Source of the DNA: Prorocentrum cordatum
Taxonomy: Eukaryota > Sar > Dinophyceae > Prorocentrales > Prorocentraceae
Direction of reading: 5' to 3'
Length of the DNA: 64,000 nt
NCBI GenBank assembly: GCA_963575745.1
Contig: CAUYUJ010007247.1
Coordinates: 1 to 64,000, forward strand
This document shows positions 19,019 through 29,439 of the stretch, piece by piece (position 1 is the first letter of the stretch; every line of letters begins with the position of its first letter). The notes under the pieces were generated by a model that searched no databases, had not been told where the DNA came from, and saw nothing but the letters and a program-made list of their open reading frames with translations. The position numbers and the translations under genes were made by a program.

Positions 19019-19882
19019 ATGCCTGCGGTGACGCATGCCGACTCGCCCAGTCACGATGCGGCGCCCCTTCGCGAGGCGCTGGCGGCGAAGGCTAAGGCGA
19101 AGTCCGAGGCACGCGCGAAAGCCAGCGGTCTGACCGCGGCCGACGCGCCCACTCCCAAAGCGGGGCCTGCGCCGCGCCCTGGCCAGCAGGTGAGCGTGTC
19201 GGAGAGCAGCGACATCTCGGACGCGGAGTTCGACGTGGTGTCGGAGGCGGCGACCTTTCGGACGGCGCCGACACTGCCTACGGAGTCGGCGACGCCTGCT
19301 GAGGGTGCCGACGGAGGCAGCGGCATGGGGGCCGCCCCCAGTGCCGCTGCCTCTGACGGTGCCTCTGACGGTGCCCCCACGGCGACGGCCAAGGCGCCTG
19401 CTGAGCCCTCGGCGATGCCCCCGTCGGCGGTGGTGCCAGTGACGAAGGCGGCCCTGGCGGCGGCGGCAACCTACTCCAACTTCGCCGTGGAGCAGCGCCG
19501 CGGGTTGGACGCGATCACCCTTGCGCTCCACAACCTCCAGCTGCGGGAGCAGGCTGTGAGCGGCCGCGGCGGGCGAGGCGCGCGCAGCGACGCCGACGGC
19601 TGCCGCCCCATGGACGATGAGACCGCCAGTGAGGCCCCGAGTGCAGCGACCGCGGGCGCCCTCAGCGGGCACGGCGGCAAACGCCACCGCCGTCGCAGCA
19701 ACAAGGCGGCCCACGGCAAAGCCCCCTCGCCGAGCGGCGGCGCGGTCGCCGAGCTCGAGGACGCTGAGATGATGACGGACGTGGACTACCACGCGGCGGG
19801 CTACGTACACTGCATGGATGCGCACTGGCTCCCGCCGCAGAGCCTGGGCTGGTGTCGTGAGTGCACAGCGCTAGATGACTGA
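19019..19882 (+). CDS. Orphan ORF A, Ala/Pro-rich with C-terminal Cys motif
   Basis: ATG 19019 to TGA 19880, 287 residues, not recognised. The N-terminal two thirds are low-complexity Ala/Lys/Ser/Pro with acidic Ser patches (VSESSDISDAEFD near 60). A basic patch (GGKRHRRRSNK) lies near 225. The last ~25 residues (CMDAHWLPP..WCREC) resemble half of a zinc-binding module. The stop TGA is followed directly by TAG, then ATC and ATG ATG of ORF B in the same frame. The two may therefore be one ancestral protein split by stop codons, or a two-cistron transcript. No introns. It may be a retroelement ORF1; this is inference only. Confidence 0.55.
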   Translation: MPAVTHADSPSHDAAPLREALAAKAKAKSEARAKASGLTAADAPTPKAGPAPRPGQQVSVSESSDISDAEFDVVSEAATFRTAPTLPTESATPAEGADGGSGMGAAPSAAASDGASDGAPTATAKAPAEPSAMPPSAVVPVTKAALAAAATYSNFAVEQRRGLDAITLALHNLQLREQAVSGRGGRGARSDADGCRPMDDETASEAPSAATAGALSGHGGKRHRRRSNKAAHGKAPSPSGGAVAELEDAEMMTDVDYHAAGYVHCMDAHWLPPQSLGWCRECTALDD

Positions 19883-19888
19883 TAGATC

Positions 19889-21796
19889 ATGATGGTGGAG
19901 TACGTGGACGAGCTCAACTGGGGCGAAATGCGCCGCTACGCCACAGCTTCAGAGCACAACCCGCAGTACCCCAAGCTGCGGAAGGGGGATCAAGGCCAAT
20001 ACAAGCTGTACACGTGCTCGCGCTGCGTGGCGGCGGCGCAGGGCATCGCCGAGCACGAGGCTGTGACGCGCGCAGCGCGCCAAAACAAGGGAGCTGGCTC
20101 CATCGACCGCGCCGCCAAGCGCGTGGCGAAGTTCCGCGCGAGCTTCGACCGCATCAAGGAGGGCATGGACGTGCTCGTAGGTTACGCGCTCTCCAATGAC
20201 GGCATGCTAGCCCTGCGGAGGGCGACGGAAGGCGTCGGGGTGGGCATCGCCCCCGAGAGCGTGGGCGCCCCTCCGGCCACGGAGACGGTGGCGCAGGAGG
20301 TCGGTCGCCCGATGGCGGCGGAGGTGGTGCTGGGGCCGCCCCGCGCGCCACCTCCACCCCTCGAGGATGGGCCTGGCGCCGCAGACCCTCCCCGTGGTGA
20401 TGATAGCGACCCCCCGCTCGACAACGACGCCGAGGGCCAGGAGCACCAGCTGGTCGACGCCAAGACTGTGGAGGAGGTCGCGGATGTCGAGCCCCTGCTG
20501 CGGCTCGGCCTCTCCAAGAAATCGCTGAAGCGTGTGGCGCGGGCCTACGGTGCCCTCACATTCGAGACCATGCGCGCCCGCATGCTGGGAGGCATGGGGC
20601 CCATCCTGGAGAAGAAAGAGGACATGGTGAAGGGCGCGGCGGCGCAGGACGGGGTTCAGAAGTGGCTCGACGCGCTGGATGCGGAGGCAGAGGATGATGT
20701 GGTAAGGCTGAAGAAAGGCCTCCTGGAAGCCTCGGAGGTCGTGGACGCGCACCTGGGACACACGCGCGCGTGGAAGGAGGAGTGCCAGGGCAACGCCATG
20801 GCGCAGGAGGCCCACCGACGGATGGGCGACTACACGGACCAGCTCTACCGTGGCAAGGGCTTTACGTTCAACATGTACTACAAGTGCTCGGCCAACAAGA
20901 CCTGGGACAATCCTAAGGGATGTTGCTCGGTGATCCGTTCGGATCGCTGGACGCAGCTGCTCACCTGCGCGCAGGAGGCGGCGGGGGAGTCTGGCCCGCG
21001 CTGGTACTGCCATTGTGGCGCGCGCTACACGACCTCCTACGGCGTCTGCATCGAGATGATAGAAGAAGAGCTGAGCCCGCCCCGCGCGTACTACATGCAC
21101 GCGGACTTCCCCGAGGAGGACATCCGCGACTTGAAGGCCCTGCTGCGTTACGACGAGCTCAAGAAGGAGGGGGTAGCGGTGCTCAGCGCTGTGGGCCTCC
21201 TGAAACACCTGCCCAAGGTCGAGCCGCTGGCGGTGGGCACCGTCTTTAAGCGCTACGCTCCGCTGCAGCCGCAGTGGGAGGGCCACTACGTGCTAATGGA
21301 CGGGCTCTCCTGGGACAACCTGCCTGAGTTCCAATGGTCCGACTTGTACTCGCAGGTTGCCTGGGGGCTGAATGATCCAGAGTGGGCGGGCTACAGCAAG
21401 AACCGGCAGAAGAAGGCCAAGAGGCAGCGCCTGGCGACCGCGCGCGCGGAACTGGCGGCCTATGAGCGCCGCCACAACCTCCGGGAGGGCAGCCTCACGG
21501 GCGGCGGGGGCGGTACCGGGGTCGCCCCGCGTGCCCCTCCCGTCCGCGCCGCCAGTGCCCCCCCCGATGGCTCGGCCCGCGGCAGCCAGGACCCGCCACC
21601 GCCGCCTGCTGGAGCCCCGCAGGCGGCCATCATGGCCCCGCCGCCGCCGCCACCGCTGACGGCGCCCCCTGCGGTGCCGCCGCCGCCGGTTGGCCCGCTC
21701 CCGCAGCAGATCCCCAATGTCGCCGCCCTGAACGTGGCCCTCGGTGAGGATCTCGAGCGCCAGATCTTTGGGCCCCCCAGGGCAGGCTGGCGGTAG
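19889..21796 (+). CDS. Orphan ORF B, Cys-rich with proline-rich tail
   Basis: ATG 19889 to TAG 21794, 635 residues, unrecognised. Residues ~41-46 hold CSRC, possibly completing a zinc module with the C-terminus of ORF A. Residues ~205-300 are predicted-helical and charged. Residues ~333-387 carry repeated Cys pairs (CSAN, GCC, CAQ, CHC, GVC), suggesting a zinc ribbon. A Trp-rich stretch follows (~485-510), then a Pro-rich tail (~540-620). It is in frame with ORF A across TGA TAG. The long intact frame without introns suggests either recent activity or function. A multicopy retroelement gene is the main alternative to a host gene. Confidence 0.6.
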   Translation: MMVEYVDELNWGEMRRYATASEHNPQYPKLRKGDQGQYKLYTCSRCVAAAQGIAEHEAVTRAARQNKGAGSIDRAAKRVAKFRASFDRIKEGMDVLVGYALSNDGMLALRRATEGVGVGIAPESVGAPPATETVAQEVGRPMAAEVVLGPPRAPPPPLEDGPGAADPPRGDDSDPPLDNDAEGQEHQLVDAKTVEEVADVEPLLRLGLSKKSLKRVARAYGALTFETMRARMLGGMGPILEKKEDMVKGAAAQDGVQKWLDALDAEAEDDVVRLKKGLLEASEVVDAHLGHTRAWKEECQGNAMAQEAHRRMGDYTDQLYRGKGFTFNMYYKCSANKTWDNPKGCCSVIRSDRWTQLLTCAQEAAGESGPRWYCHCGARYTTSYGVCIEMIEEELSPPRAYYMHADFPEEDIRDLKALLRYDELKKEGVAVLSAVGLLKHLPKVEPLAVGTVFKRYAPLQPQWEGHYVLMDGLSWDNLPEFQWSDLYSQVAWGLNDPEWAGYSKNRQKKAKRQRLATARAELAAYERRHNLREGSLTGGGGGTGVAPRAPPVRAASAPPDGSARGSQDPPPPPAGAPQAAIMAPPPPPPLTAPPAVPPPPVGPLPQQIPNVAALNVALGEDLERQIFGPPRAGWR

Positions 21797-22130
21797 TGGT
21801 GCCCTCGGGGGAGAAGTACAGGCGCTGCCGTCGCGTGTCTTCGCAGCCATTGCGCAAGGGACAGGCCAGTCCGCCTGGACGCTGAGACTCTGAAGGCCCC
21901 CAGCATCGTTTAGTTCTGAGCCCTCGGGGTGGCCGCGTGAGTTCCGGAGTTAAGGTCCCGAGCCTGCCACTCTCAATGATGCTGAGCCTGCATGCTCGCT
22001 TACGCTCCAGCTTTAGCAACGCCGCCGTGCCAGCTCGCGCGGGTGCGCCCACAGTGGTGCCCCCCCTCGCGCCGTGGGCCCTGTTGCTTAGTTCTTCGCT
22101 CTTCGCTCGTCGCACGGTCAACTGTGCGCC
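21797..22130. other. Downstream flank of ORF B
   Basis: GC-rich sequence with overlapping short frames only. No polyadenylation signal or domain is recognisable. Confidence 0.5.
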
Positions 22131-22350
22131 TAGCCATTTTGGCTTGCCATCCTGGCCTCTTCTCGCGCCTACTTGCGCTCGTTGGCCTCGCTGGCGGTAC
22201 TGGGGTCGCCCCGTGTGCTGCTGTGCCGCCGCTGGGCGGCTAGCCATTTTGGCTTGCCATCCGGGCCTTTTCTCGCGCCTGATTGCGCTCGTTGGCCTCG
22301 ATGGCGGTACTGGGGTCGCCCCGTGTGCTGCTGCGCTGCCGCTGTCGCTT
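22131..22350. repeat. 110-bp tandem duplication carrying a spliced-leader-like core
   Basis: Two copies begin at 22131 and 22241 with TAGCCATTTTGGCT, identical to the 14-nt core of the 22-nt dinoflagellate spliced leader. They continue with shared tgccatcc and, later, ggggtcgccccgtgtgctgc. Flanking bases on both sides differ from the leader (no CCG before, TG instead of CAAG after). Confidence 0.7.
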
Positions 22351-22514
22351 TACTCTGGGCCGTAGGGGCCAGCTGCCCTCGGATCAGCGCCCGCCGCTGC
22401 GTGCACGTCAGACCCGCCATTTCACCCAGAAGAGGTGGTCGCTACATACTGGAAATGAGGAAGCCACAAGGACGCTCGTCCCAAGGCGGTTGAGCCGAAG
22501 GTGATGTGGTGCAC

Positions 22515-22520
22515 GAGACC

Positions 22521-22583
<63 letters not shown>

Positions 22584-22629
22584 TAGTAGTAGTCGTAGTA
22601 GTAGTAGTAGTCGTACTCGTAGTTGTAGT

Positions 22630-22699
<70 letters not shown>

Positions 22700-23164
22700 T
22701 AGTAGTAGTAAAAGTAGTAGTAGTAGTAGGAGTAGTAGTAGTAGTTAGTAGTTAGAGATTAGCCGTTCATAGCTAGAATTAGCAGTACTAGTACTAGTGG
22801 TGGTAGTAGTCGTAAAAATAATAATCGTAGAAGTAATCGCACTAGTTGTAGTAGCAGTGGTAGTAATAGCAATAAACCTTTTAGTCGTGAGCGTAGTCGT
22901 AGTAGCAGTAGCAGTAGTAGTAGTTGTAGTAGCAGTACTAGTACAGTAACAATGATAGTAGTGGTGGTAGGTAGGCGTAGTAAGAATACACGTAGAAATA
23001 ATAATAGTAATAGTAATGGCCGTCGAAATAATAATAGTTGTAGCAGAAGTAGTTGTGGTAGTGGTAGTGGTAGTGGTCGTGGTAGTAGTAGACGTAGTAA
23101 TTATAATATAAGACCAGGCTTCATAGTAATTGTAGTAGGTGAAATAATCGTAGTAGTAGTAGCC

Positions 23165-23215
<51 letters not shown>

Positions 23216-23230
23216 ATAGTATTAGTAGTG

Positions 23231-23269
<39 letters not shown>

Positions 23270-23480
23270 ATAGTAATAGTAGTAGTAGTAGTAGTAATCG
23301 AAATAATAATAAGGGTGGGCGTAGTAGTAGTAGTAGTAATAGTAGTAGTAGTAGTAGTAGTAGCAGTAGCAGTAACAGTAGTAATAATAATAGTAGTAGT
23401 GGCAGTAAGGAGAGTAGCGCTGCTAGTCGCACTCGTAATCGTTATTGTAGTAGTCCTAGTAGTAGCAGTAGGACTAATAA

Positions 23481-23511
<31 letters not shown>

Positions 23512-23541
23512 CGTCGTAGTCGTAGTCGCAGTCGTAGTAGT

Positions 23542-23611
<70 letters not shown>

Positions 23612-23628
23612 ATAATAACAGCAGTATC

Positions 23629-23662
<34 letters not shown>

Positions 23663-23835
23663 ATAGTAATAGCAGTGGCTAGTAGTAGAAGTAAAAGTAG
23701 CAGTAGTAGTAGTCGTGGTACTCGTAGCAGTGGTAGGAGTAGTCGTAGCTGTAGCAGCATTGAGGGCAGTAGTAGCAGCAGTATCAGTAGTAGTAACAAT
23801 GGTAGTCGTAGTAATGTCAGTTCGTAGTAGGTAGT
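22515..23835. repeat. ~1.3-kb TAG/AGT microsatellite
   Basis: Mostly (AGT)n with interruptions. The purest runs are around 22520-22740 and 23150-23660, and the more degenerate part is 22790-23100. Translations give poly-Val, poly-Ser or poly-Thr strings, which are artefacts. It separates the + strand ORF pair from the - strand retroelement. Confidence 0.95.
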
Positions 23836-23839
23836 TAGC

Positions 23840-24058
23840 ATCTAGTGGCTGGTAGCTAGTACGTCGAAACCATTAACGAATAAGTGGTTGCTTGTTGCAA
23901 ACCGTTGCTTATCGTAGTTAGTAGCTGGTACGTAGTAGTTGGTGCCTGGTGTTTGGTTTGGTGTTTTGGGGCCGGTGTTTGGTGTTTGGGGGCCGGTGTT
24001 TGGGGGTGGGGGAACCTGTGAGGGTCTCGCCCGGAGAACTAACCGACCCGACATTTGC
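23840..24058. repeat. Short GGTGTTTGG-type repeat and flank
   Basis: ggtgtttgg and gggccggtgttt motifs repeat three to four times around 23950-24010. Nothing else is visible. Confidence 0.5.
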
Positions 24059-24059
24059 C

Positions 24060-24620
24060 TCATTTCACCCAGAGAGCGAACCCTTCTCCTGGAGAGCTAG
24101 CCTTTTTCCCGGAGAAGAGCTTTTTCCCCTGTCGAGGGTCGCCCCCCCCATGATTGCAGACCGAGTTCGGGCGGATCGGGTCCTCGGGCCGCATCGCCAA
24201 AAGGCCCCCTGGGCGACAGTGCGTGCTCCGCATCGTCAGTGCAGCGAGCCCCATCTCCAGCTTTCCGTCGGAGACGAGCGCGTTGACGATGGCCCATGGC
24301 CGCCCAGGCGGGGGAAGCCTGCGGCGCGCGGGCCCGAGGCGGCACCGTGTTCACCCACCCTTGCAGGGCCCGCCAGCTCTGCGGCAGCCTAAGGCGCCCG
24401 ACCTTGCCGAACTGAAGCAGCGCGTGCATCGCCGCGGCTATCGCCTTCGCCCCTCTGGACGGGGCCTCGCCGCGAAGCCGGAGCCCCTCGAAATACATCG
24501 CAAGCAACGCATCCAACCTGTCGGGGTCGATGTCCTGAACTCGTGCCACTTCCGACCACGTTGCGGCACCCTTGGGCCCTTTCGCGCAGTGGCTTTCGGT
24601 CCGAGCTCGCGCGGCTGCTG
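24060..24620 (-). pseudogene. Tyrosine recombinase N-terminal domain, frameshifted
   Basis: The upper frame (24620-~24290) reads AATWSEVARVQDIDPDRLD, then LPQSWRALQGW, the pattern of the core-binding domain of dinoflagellate integrase-like proteins. Near 24290 the frame shifts by one base (an extra A in gcc-a-tgg). The other frame then continues with AIVNALVSDGKLEMGLAAL and CRPGGLLAMRPED, which corresponds to the region holding the first catalytic Arg. No HxxR or Tyr motif follows. Loss of the C-terminal catalytic half makes it inactive. Confidence 0.6.
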
Positions 24621-25439
24621 TTCCAGCGCGCTGAGACCATGCAGCTGCCTGTCCCGCCCCGCCGGCTCCTGCAGCCAGCGCCCCGGCCGCCGCCTTCCGC
24701 GCCGCCCCAGCCAGCGGGCGCGGGCGGGCGTGTCGCCCTTGCCGTCCCGCTCCAGCGCGGCGCCGCCCGTGCCTTCCCGAGGGGCTCCGCCGCCTCCTCT
24801 ACCAGCGACCTGAGGGCCGCTCGGTCTGGCCTCCGCGCCCCCCCCACAGCTGGCGACCCCCCTCGCGGGGCCGCGGGGCGCGGGCTCGCGGCAGGGCTCG
24901 TGCCCATCGAACTCCCAGCTGCGATGAGCTCCACGAGACAGATGGCGCGGCCTCGGCGCGCGGCAGCGCTCTCTCTCGGCGAGCGGTCTGGCGCGGATTC
25001 ACCCTGGCAGCCCCCGCGGCCCCCGCGCGCCGCCGGCCGCCCGCGCGACGAGCTGCGGCTCCGAGACTCAGGGGGGCCCGGGGCTGAACGGGCCACGGAT
25101 GGACGCAGATGTAAGAATCTCACCCCGTTGCCGTCGGGGCGAAGTCCCAGGGGGCCGCGGAGCCGAGGGGCCCCGGCGTTCGGGTGCTCATTCGATCGCG
25201 ACCGACGAGGCCAACGAGTTTTGGAACTCGCCCCTGGGGTGCGCCGCGCATCGGGGGGAGGGGGGGGTGGGGGGTCGGAAGCCCCCGCTCTCCCCAGGCC
25301 CTTTGCCTTCTACAGTGCCGCGAAAGAAACTGAGATGCGAGGGGCGCCCGAGAGGCCTTGTCAAAAAGACAAACCTCGCCGGGGCTCGCCCTCGGCCCGA
25401 GGACTTTTCCAGAGGGGGGGTCGGCGCGACGCGGGCGAG

Positions 25440-26227
25440 CCGGCCAGTCCGCGGGGTTGTATTCAGACGGGGCCCATCCGTCTGCGACGCGGGCGTTCCT
25501 GGCGAGGAACAGGCAGGCAGCCAAGCCTTGTCAATATCAACGGTTGTCTGTAATTCTCCATGCGATACCTGTCACAACACAGAACAAGAGCAAAGCTATC
25601 GCAGGAGAGAAACTGTCCCATATTGCGACCTGGGTTAGTTAGGAGGACGCGTTCGGCCCCGACGAGGAGGGCGCGAGCTCAAATCCGAGAGTGTTTCCCT
25701 TGTGGCGGAAAGGCTAGCCGCCGCGCGCGCCGTGCGTCCTCGTCTAAATCCGCGTCCTCGACCTCAATGCCACCGAGGCCCTCTGCGGTGAGCAGGTTCA
25801 CATGTGCGGGGGCCCGGGGGCGAGCGCTGGTCCTCCGGGCGTCCAGCATCGCCCTCAACTGCCCCGACTTCTTCTTCGCGAAGAAAAACTCCGCTCGATC
25901 AACGCGCGACGCAAAGAACTTCGCGAGCCCTCTCTCGTGTAGATCCTCAAGAAACTGCACGTGCTTCCTGCGTTTCCGTGCTGGCGCGGGGCCCCCGCAG
26001 CGCGGGGTATCTCGCAGCTCGGCCCCAGTTAATTGCTGCTCCACGGGTAGACGCATTCGCTCTCCATCTCCATCCAGATAGAGACGACCTCGGGCGCCCG
26101 CAAGACCCCCGATCTGTCTGCAACCGACGGCGCTCGAGGGCAGTGACGCCAGGCCTCGATTCAAAGGAGCCGAGGTAATTGAGGCGGAGGAGGCGTCGGC
26201 GTAGCCGCCGCCCCAAACTTGGGGCAA
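25440..26227 (-). pseudogene. Reverse transcriptase / RNase H remnants with internal deletion
   Basis: Residues FLEDLHERGLAKFFA, then FFFAKKKSGQLRAMLDARR and HVNLLTAEGLGGIEV are the fingers region of DIRS-like reverse transcriptases (the K-x-G-x-LR-x-(V/M)-x-D-x-R motif). The frame ends at 25679, where the first catalytic Asp motif would be expected. About 150 bp further on, ARNARVADGWAPSEYNPADWP resembles the sequence ending an RNase H domain (NVAD..SR..NPAD). The palm, the YxDD motif and most of RNase H are therefore deleted. Confidence 0.6.
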
Positions 26228-26499
26228 CCCCGCCAGGGCCGCCTCCGTCGTCGCGCTTGGCCGCGTCGCCGCTGGGCTAAAACGGGGCTAGGATCGGGAT
26301 AAATCGCCCCAGAGCGTTCCGGAGCGCTCTCAGAGCGTTCCGGAACGCTCTGGAGCGACCGCGGCGCCCAATACACCCTCCAAGCCCGCCGATTCTCAGA
26401 GATTTCGAATAATCCCGATCCGAGTTTGCCCCGATCGTCGCGTCGTTTTATGGGCTGCTGGGGCTCCGCCAGCCCCTCCAAGTAGCGTCTCGTAGAATC

Positions 26500-28723
26500 C
26501 ACCATCTCCGAAGCCAGGCCGAAGATCCTCTGCTGGCCCTTCGGCTCTGGGGCGCGGTGGCCGCTCAACAAATTAAATGCATCAGTAGCTTCTGCCGCTG
26601 GCGGCCGCTGGCGTGGGAAATGCTCCGCGCGATCGGTCCGGCCGCTGCTGCTTCTTGGACCGACCGACCCTGGCAGCTGGGTCTGCGTGCGCGGCTGGCA
26701 GCGGGAAGAGCCGCCGCCGCCCGTCGGCCGCCTGGCGCGGCCCGCCCCCGACGCCCAGGGGGCCGCGGTTGGGGGCCTGGTCGCCGCGGCCCCTCTCCTC
26801 CGCCATGGCCTGTCAGCGGGCGTGCAAGACCTCCTCGAGCTGGCCCGCGCCATTCTCGCCCTCGTCCTCGCCCGCGCCCGCGGCCGCCGGTCGCGTCGGC
26901 GCCGCCGTCCTCGCTCGAATCCTCGTTCGACGGCAGCGCCCCCGGCGCCCTGGGCCGCGCGGCGCAGCGGCCGCGCTCGCCCTTGTAGCGGCGGACCCCC
27001 GAGGAGCGAAACCCAGGGTCGATGGCCTCCAAGCCCGAGGCCAACCCCTCGCACGCGTTCGCGAGCTTCCAGTTCGGCGCCGACTGCCCGCTGCAAGCGT
27101 CGACGATGGCCGCCGGGCGTCTGCCGAGGTGCTCGGCCCCCGCGAGGGGTGGCAGGTTCACCTGATCATGCGTCGCGAACAGATGGAGGGACTTGACGAT
27201 GGCTGCAGGCCTGCAGCTCGCGCGTCGCCCTGTCCGCCCTCGAGATACTGTTCCCCCTCGAGAAGTCCACGATCCACTTCTCCAGGTCGCCGCGCCTCCT
27301 CTCGGCGTGGACCAGAAGGGGGGCAAGACAGTCAGGGCCCTCGATGTCGCGACAATCCAGCGGCTCCTGGGTCATCCCAGCCGTGAACTTCCTGAACAGC
27401 TCGCACCGCCGTGCGAACTCGTCGGAGTCAACCCAGAGCGCGCGGCTGTCATCGCCAGCGGCCTCACCGCCACCAGCGCCAGAGATCTCGAGCTCTTTCG
27501 CGCCTGGACCGTCGCCGCCGTCGTGGCTGCCACCAGCCTCGCCTGGACCGCCCGGGAAACTCAGCGTCATCGTGCCAACGCGCCTCGGCCCTGCAGGAAT
27601 CGCGCAGCCTCCTCCTGAATACGTGGATCTCGGACTTCTTCACCAGCATCACCTTGAGGAAAATCCCCTTGTCCAGCATGAAACTGACCCCCTGGCTAAG
27701 CGTGATGTCCCCCTGCCTCAGCTCAGCTGCATCGCGCGGGCGGACTCCGCCTCCGCCGACGTCGGCAATCATCCACGAATGTCCCTCGGGCGGCGCCAGC
27801 GGAGGCGTGGTCGCGCCGCCTACCACGTCAGCGAGAGGGGCGGCAGACTGGGGGGGCTCGACGTTCACCCTAAGGGGCAGCCGTCGGCTAGGCACCAGCG
27901 CGCCCTCCGCTGACAGCAACGTCGGCGCGGACAGCTCCTCGAACCCGAACTCCCCGCAGGTGGCCAAGCAGCTGGCCAACTGTCGCCTGGTCGCATGATT
28001 GCTAGGGTAGTCTCCCTACTGGAGCCTATAAGAGCACCCCCGCAGCGGACGAGGGGCCTCGGCGGTGTCTCCTAACACGACGAACTGCTCAACGTCCATG
28101 CTACCCTCACTATACTGCTCCTCGTAAGTCATCCGACCGGGCGCCATACTCCGCCAGCTCGTACTTTTCTTGTCGCCGCTCGCACCGACAGGCCCGAACA
28201 GAAACCTCTCGCGGAACAACGCCACACAGGCGTCGGAATACCGCAGCCAAACAGACCTGCCAGGCACGATCTCACCCGCGAACTTCTCGGCCGAGCAAGG
28301 CGCCCCGTCGGCCGCCAAGAACATCCCCGCGGGAAGCCTCCGAGCCCGCGCCATTCAGCCGCCGAACCGCTGCAGCGCCCAGCTGCCCGATGAGCGCCGA
28401 CGCCAAATGGCCCGTTGCCACGCCGCCCCAACCGAGACCCTCGTCGCCCACTTCGGGGCGGGGAGGGCACGTCGGCCCGCGACCTCCTCCAGGCGGGCCA
28501 AACTGGCCCCGAGCTGCTCCCGAGCAGCCTTGTCACGCGCCCGCTGGTCCAGTTGTCCCAGAACCAGCAGCACCGCGAGCATGGCGCGCATCGCCAAGCT
28601 CCGACAAAGACAAAAGGCGAGGCTTGGGCAAACACATGATGGACACGGATGGGTGGGGGTGAAAAAACTGGGCCTCGACACCACCAAATCTTCGCATGTC
28701 ATCTCCGTGCAGCGCAGACCCAC
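26500..28723 (-). pseudogene. Gag-like ORF1 remnants of the DIRS-like element
   Basis: Fragments in changing frames match a common dinoflagellate retroelement polyprotein. These are MTYEEQYSEGSMDVEQF (~28100), GHSWMIADVGG (~27770), VDSDEFARRCELFRKFTAGM followed by HAERRRGDLEKWIVDF (~27430-27280), DQVNLPPLAGAEHLGRRPAAI (~27160) and EATDAFNLLSGHRAPEPKGQ (~26600-26530). An in-frame TAG at 28018 and several shifts interrupt it. The upstream piece 28723-28355 contains an Ala/Leu-rich helix (AMLAVLLVLGQLDQRARDKA). Function in the element is inferred to be nucleic-acid or particle binding. Confidence 0.5.
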
Positions 28724-29160
28724 GATAATAATAAGGGCACTGAGATTGCAACCTACGAGCCAAAGCGGTTGCGGATGGGGCAGCGGAAAGTGGCGGGACT
28801 ACCGTTCGAGCGATGGGGGGAGGGGGGAAAAGAGGGCGGGGGGGGAGGACGAGAAAAGGGAATGAGAAACAAGCATGAGCATTACGGGGATGACTGGTCC
28901 TACCGCTGTTGCAGTGACATTACAACTGCTGCCACCGCTGGTGCTACACCCACTGATGTTACTGGTGCTGCTCTCATGCTGTTGCTACCTGCTGCGCTAA
29001 TGCTGATGTTAGTGTTACAACTGCTGCTGCTGCTGCTGCTACTGTTGCTGCTAAAGCGGGATCACCAGTCCCTATCAAAAGTGGATGGCGCTGAGGCGAG
29101 AGCCTCGCTCCTAGTGAAGAGTATCTCCAGCGTGTAAGCGAAAATCCGCCGACCCTGTCG
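28724..29160. other. Intergenic stretch with CTG/TGC runs
   Basis: A purine-rich segment (28800-28870) is followed by ctgctgctgctgctgcta-type repeats (about 29010-29055) and looser TGC-rich sequence. No gene. Confidence 0.6.
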
Positions 29161-29375
29161 GCGTGTGCGAGGGGCTTGTGGGTTCAAGTCGTCATCTCCG
29201 TCATTCGTTGGTCGTCGTCTCTGTCGTCCCCTTTCCCTGCCTCCCCCCTTTCCCTGGGCTCGTCGAAGCTCCCCCCTTTCCCAGTGACCTCATCAGCGCG
29301 CCAGCCAAAGCGAAAATAAGCAACGTCGTAATTGAGTCGAAGGGAGACCCTTTCCCTTCGATCCCTCCCCCGCTG

Positions 29376-29437
29376 TGGGGCGGGGGGGTCCCGGGGTGGG
29401 GTGGGGGGGTCAAACGCCCCGCTGGGGGGGGGGGGTC
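29376..29437 (+). repeat. G-run tract
   Basis: Successive runs of four to eleven G separated by short C/T spacers on the + strand. It would be expected to form G-quadruplex structures; that is inference. Confidence 0.7.
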
Positions 29438-29439
29438 AG

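Larger units (their letters stand above)
24060..28723 (-). mobile_element. Decayed tyrosine-recombinase (DIRS-like) retroelement
   Basis: Reading the - strand from 28723 down, gag-like fragments (28723-~26500) come first. They are followed by reverse-transcriptase fingers (26227-25685), the end of an RNase H region (~25524-25440) and the N-terminal half of a tyrosine recombinase (~24620-24060). The order gag, RT-RNase H, YR matches DIRS-like elements, which are abundant in dinoflagellates. Frames shift repeatedly and most of the RT palm is missing, so the copy is dead. A small GAGCGTTCCG decamer patch sits at 26310-26350. No terminal repeats were identified. Confidence 0.6.

Noticed and set aside
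22952-23841. Poly-Val / poly-Ser / poly-Thr frames
   Set aside because: TAG/AGT microsatellite translation.
29110-29200. tRNA-like T-arm (gggttcaagtc near 29179)
   Set aside because: No matching acceptor stem, anticodon arm or D-arm could be drawn around it.
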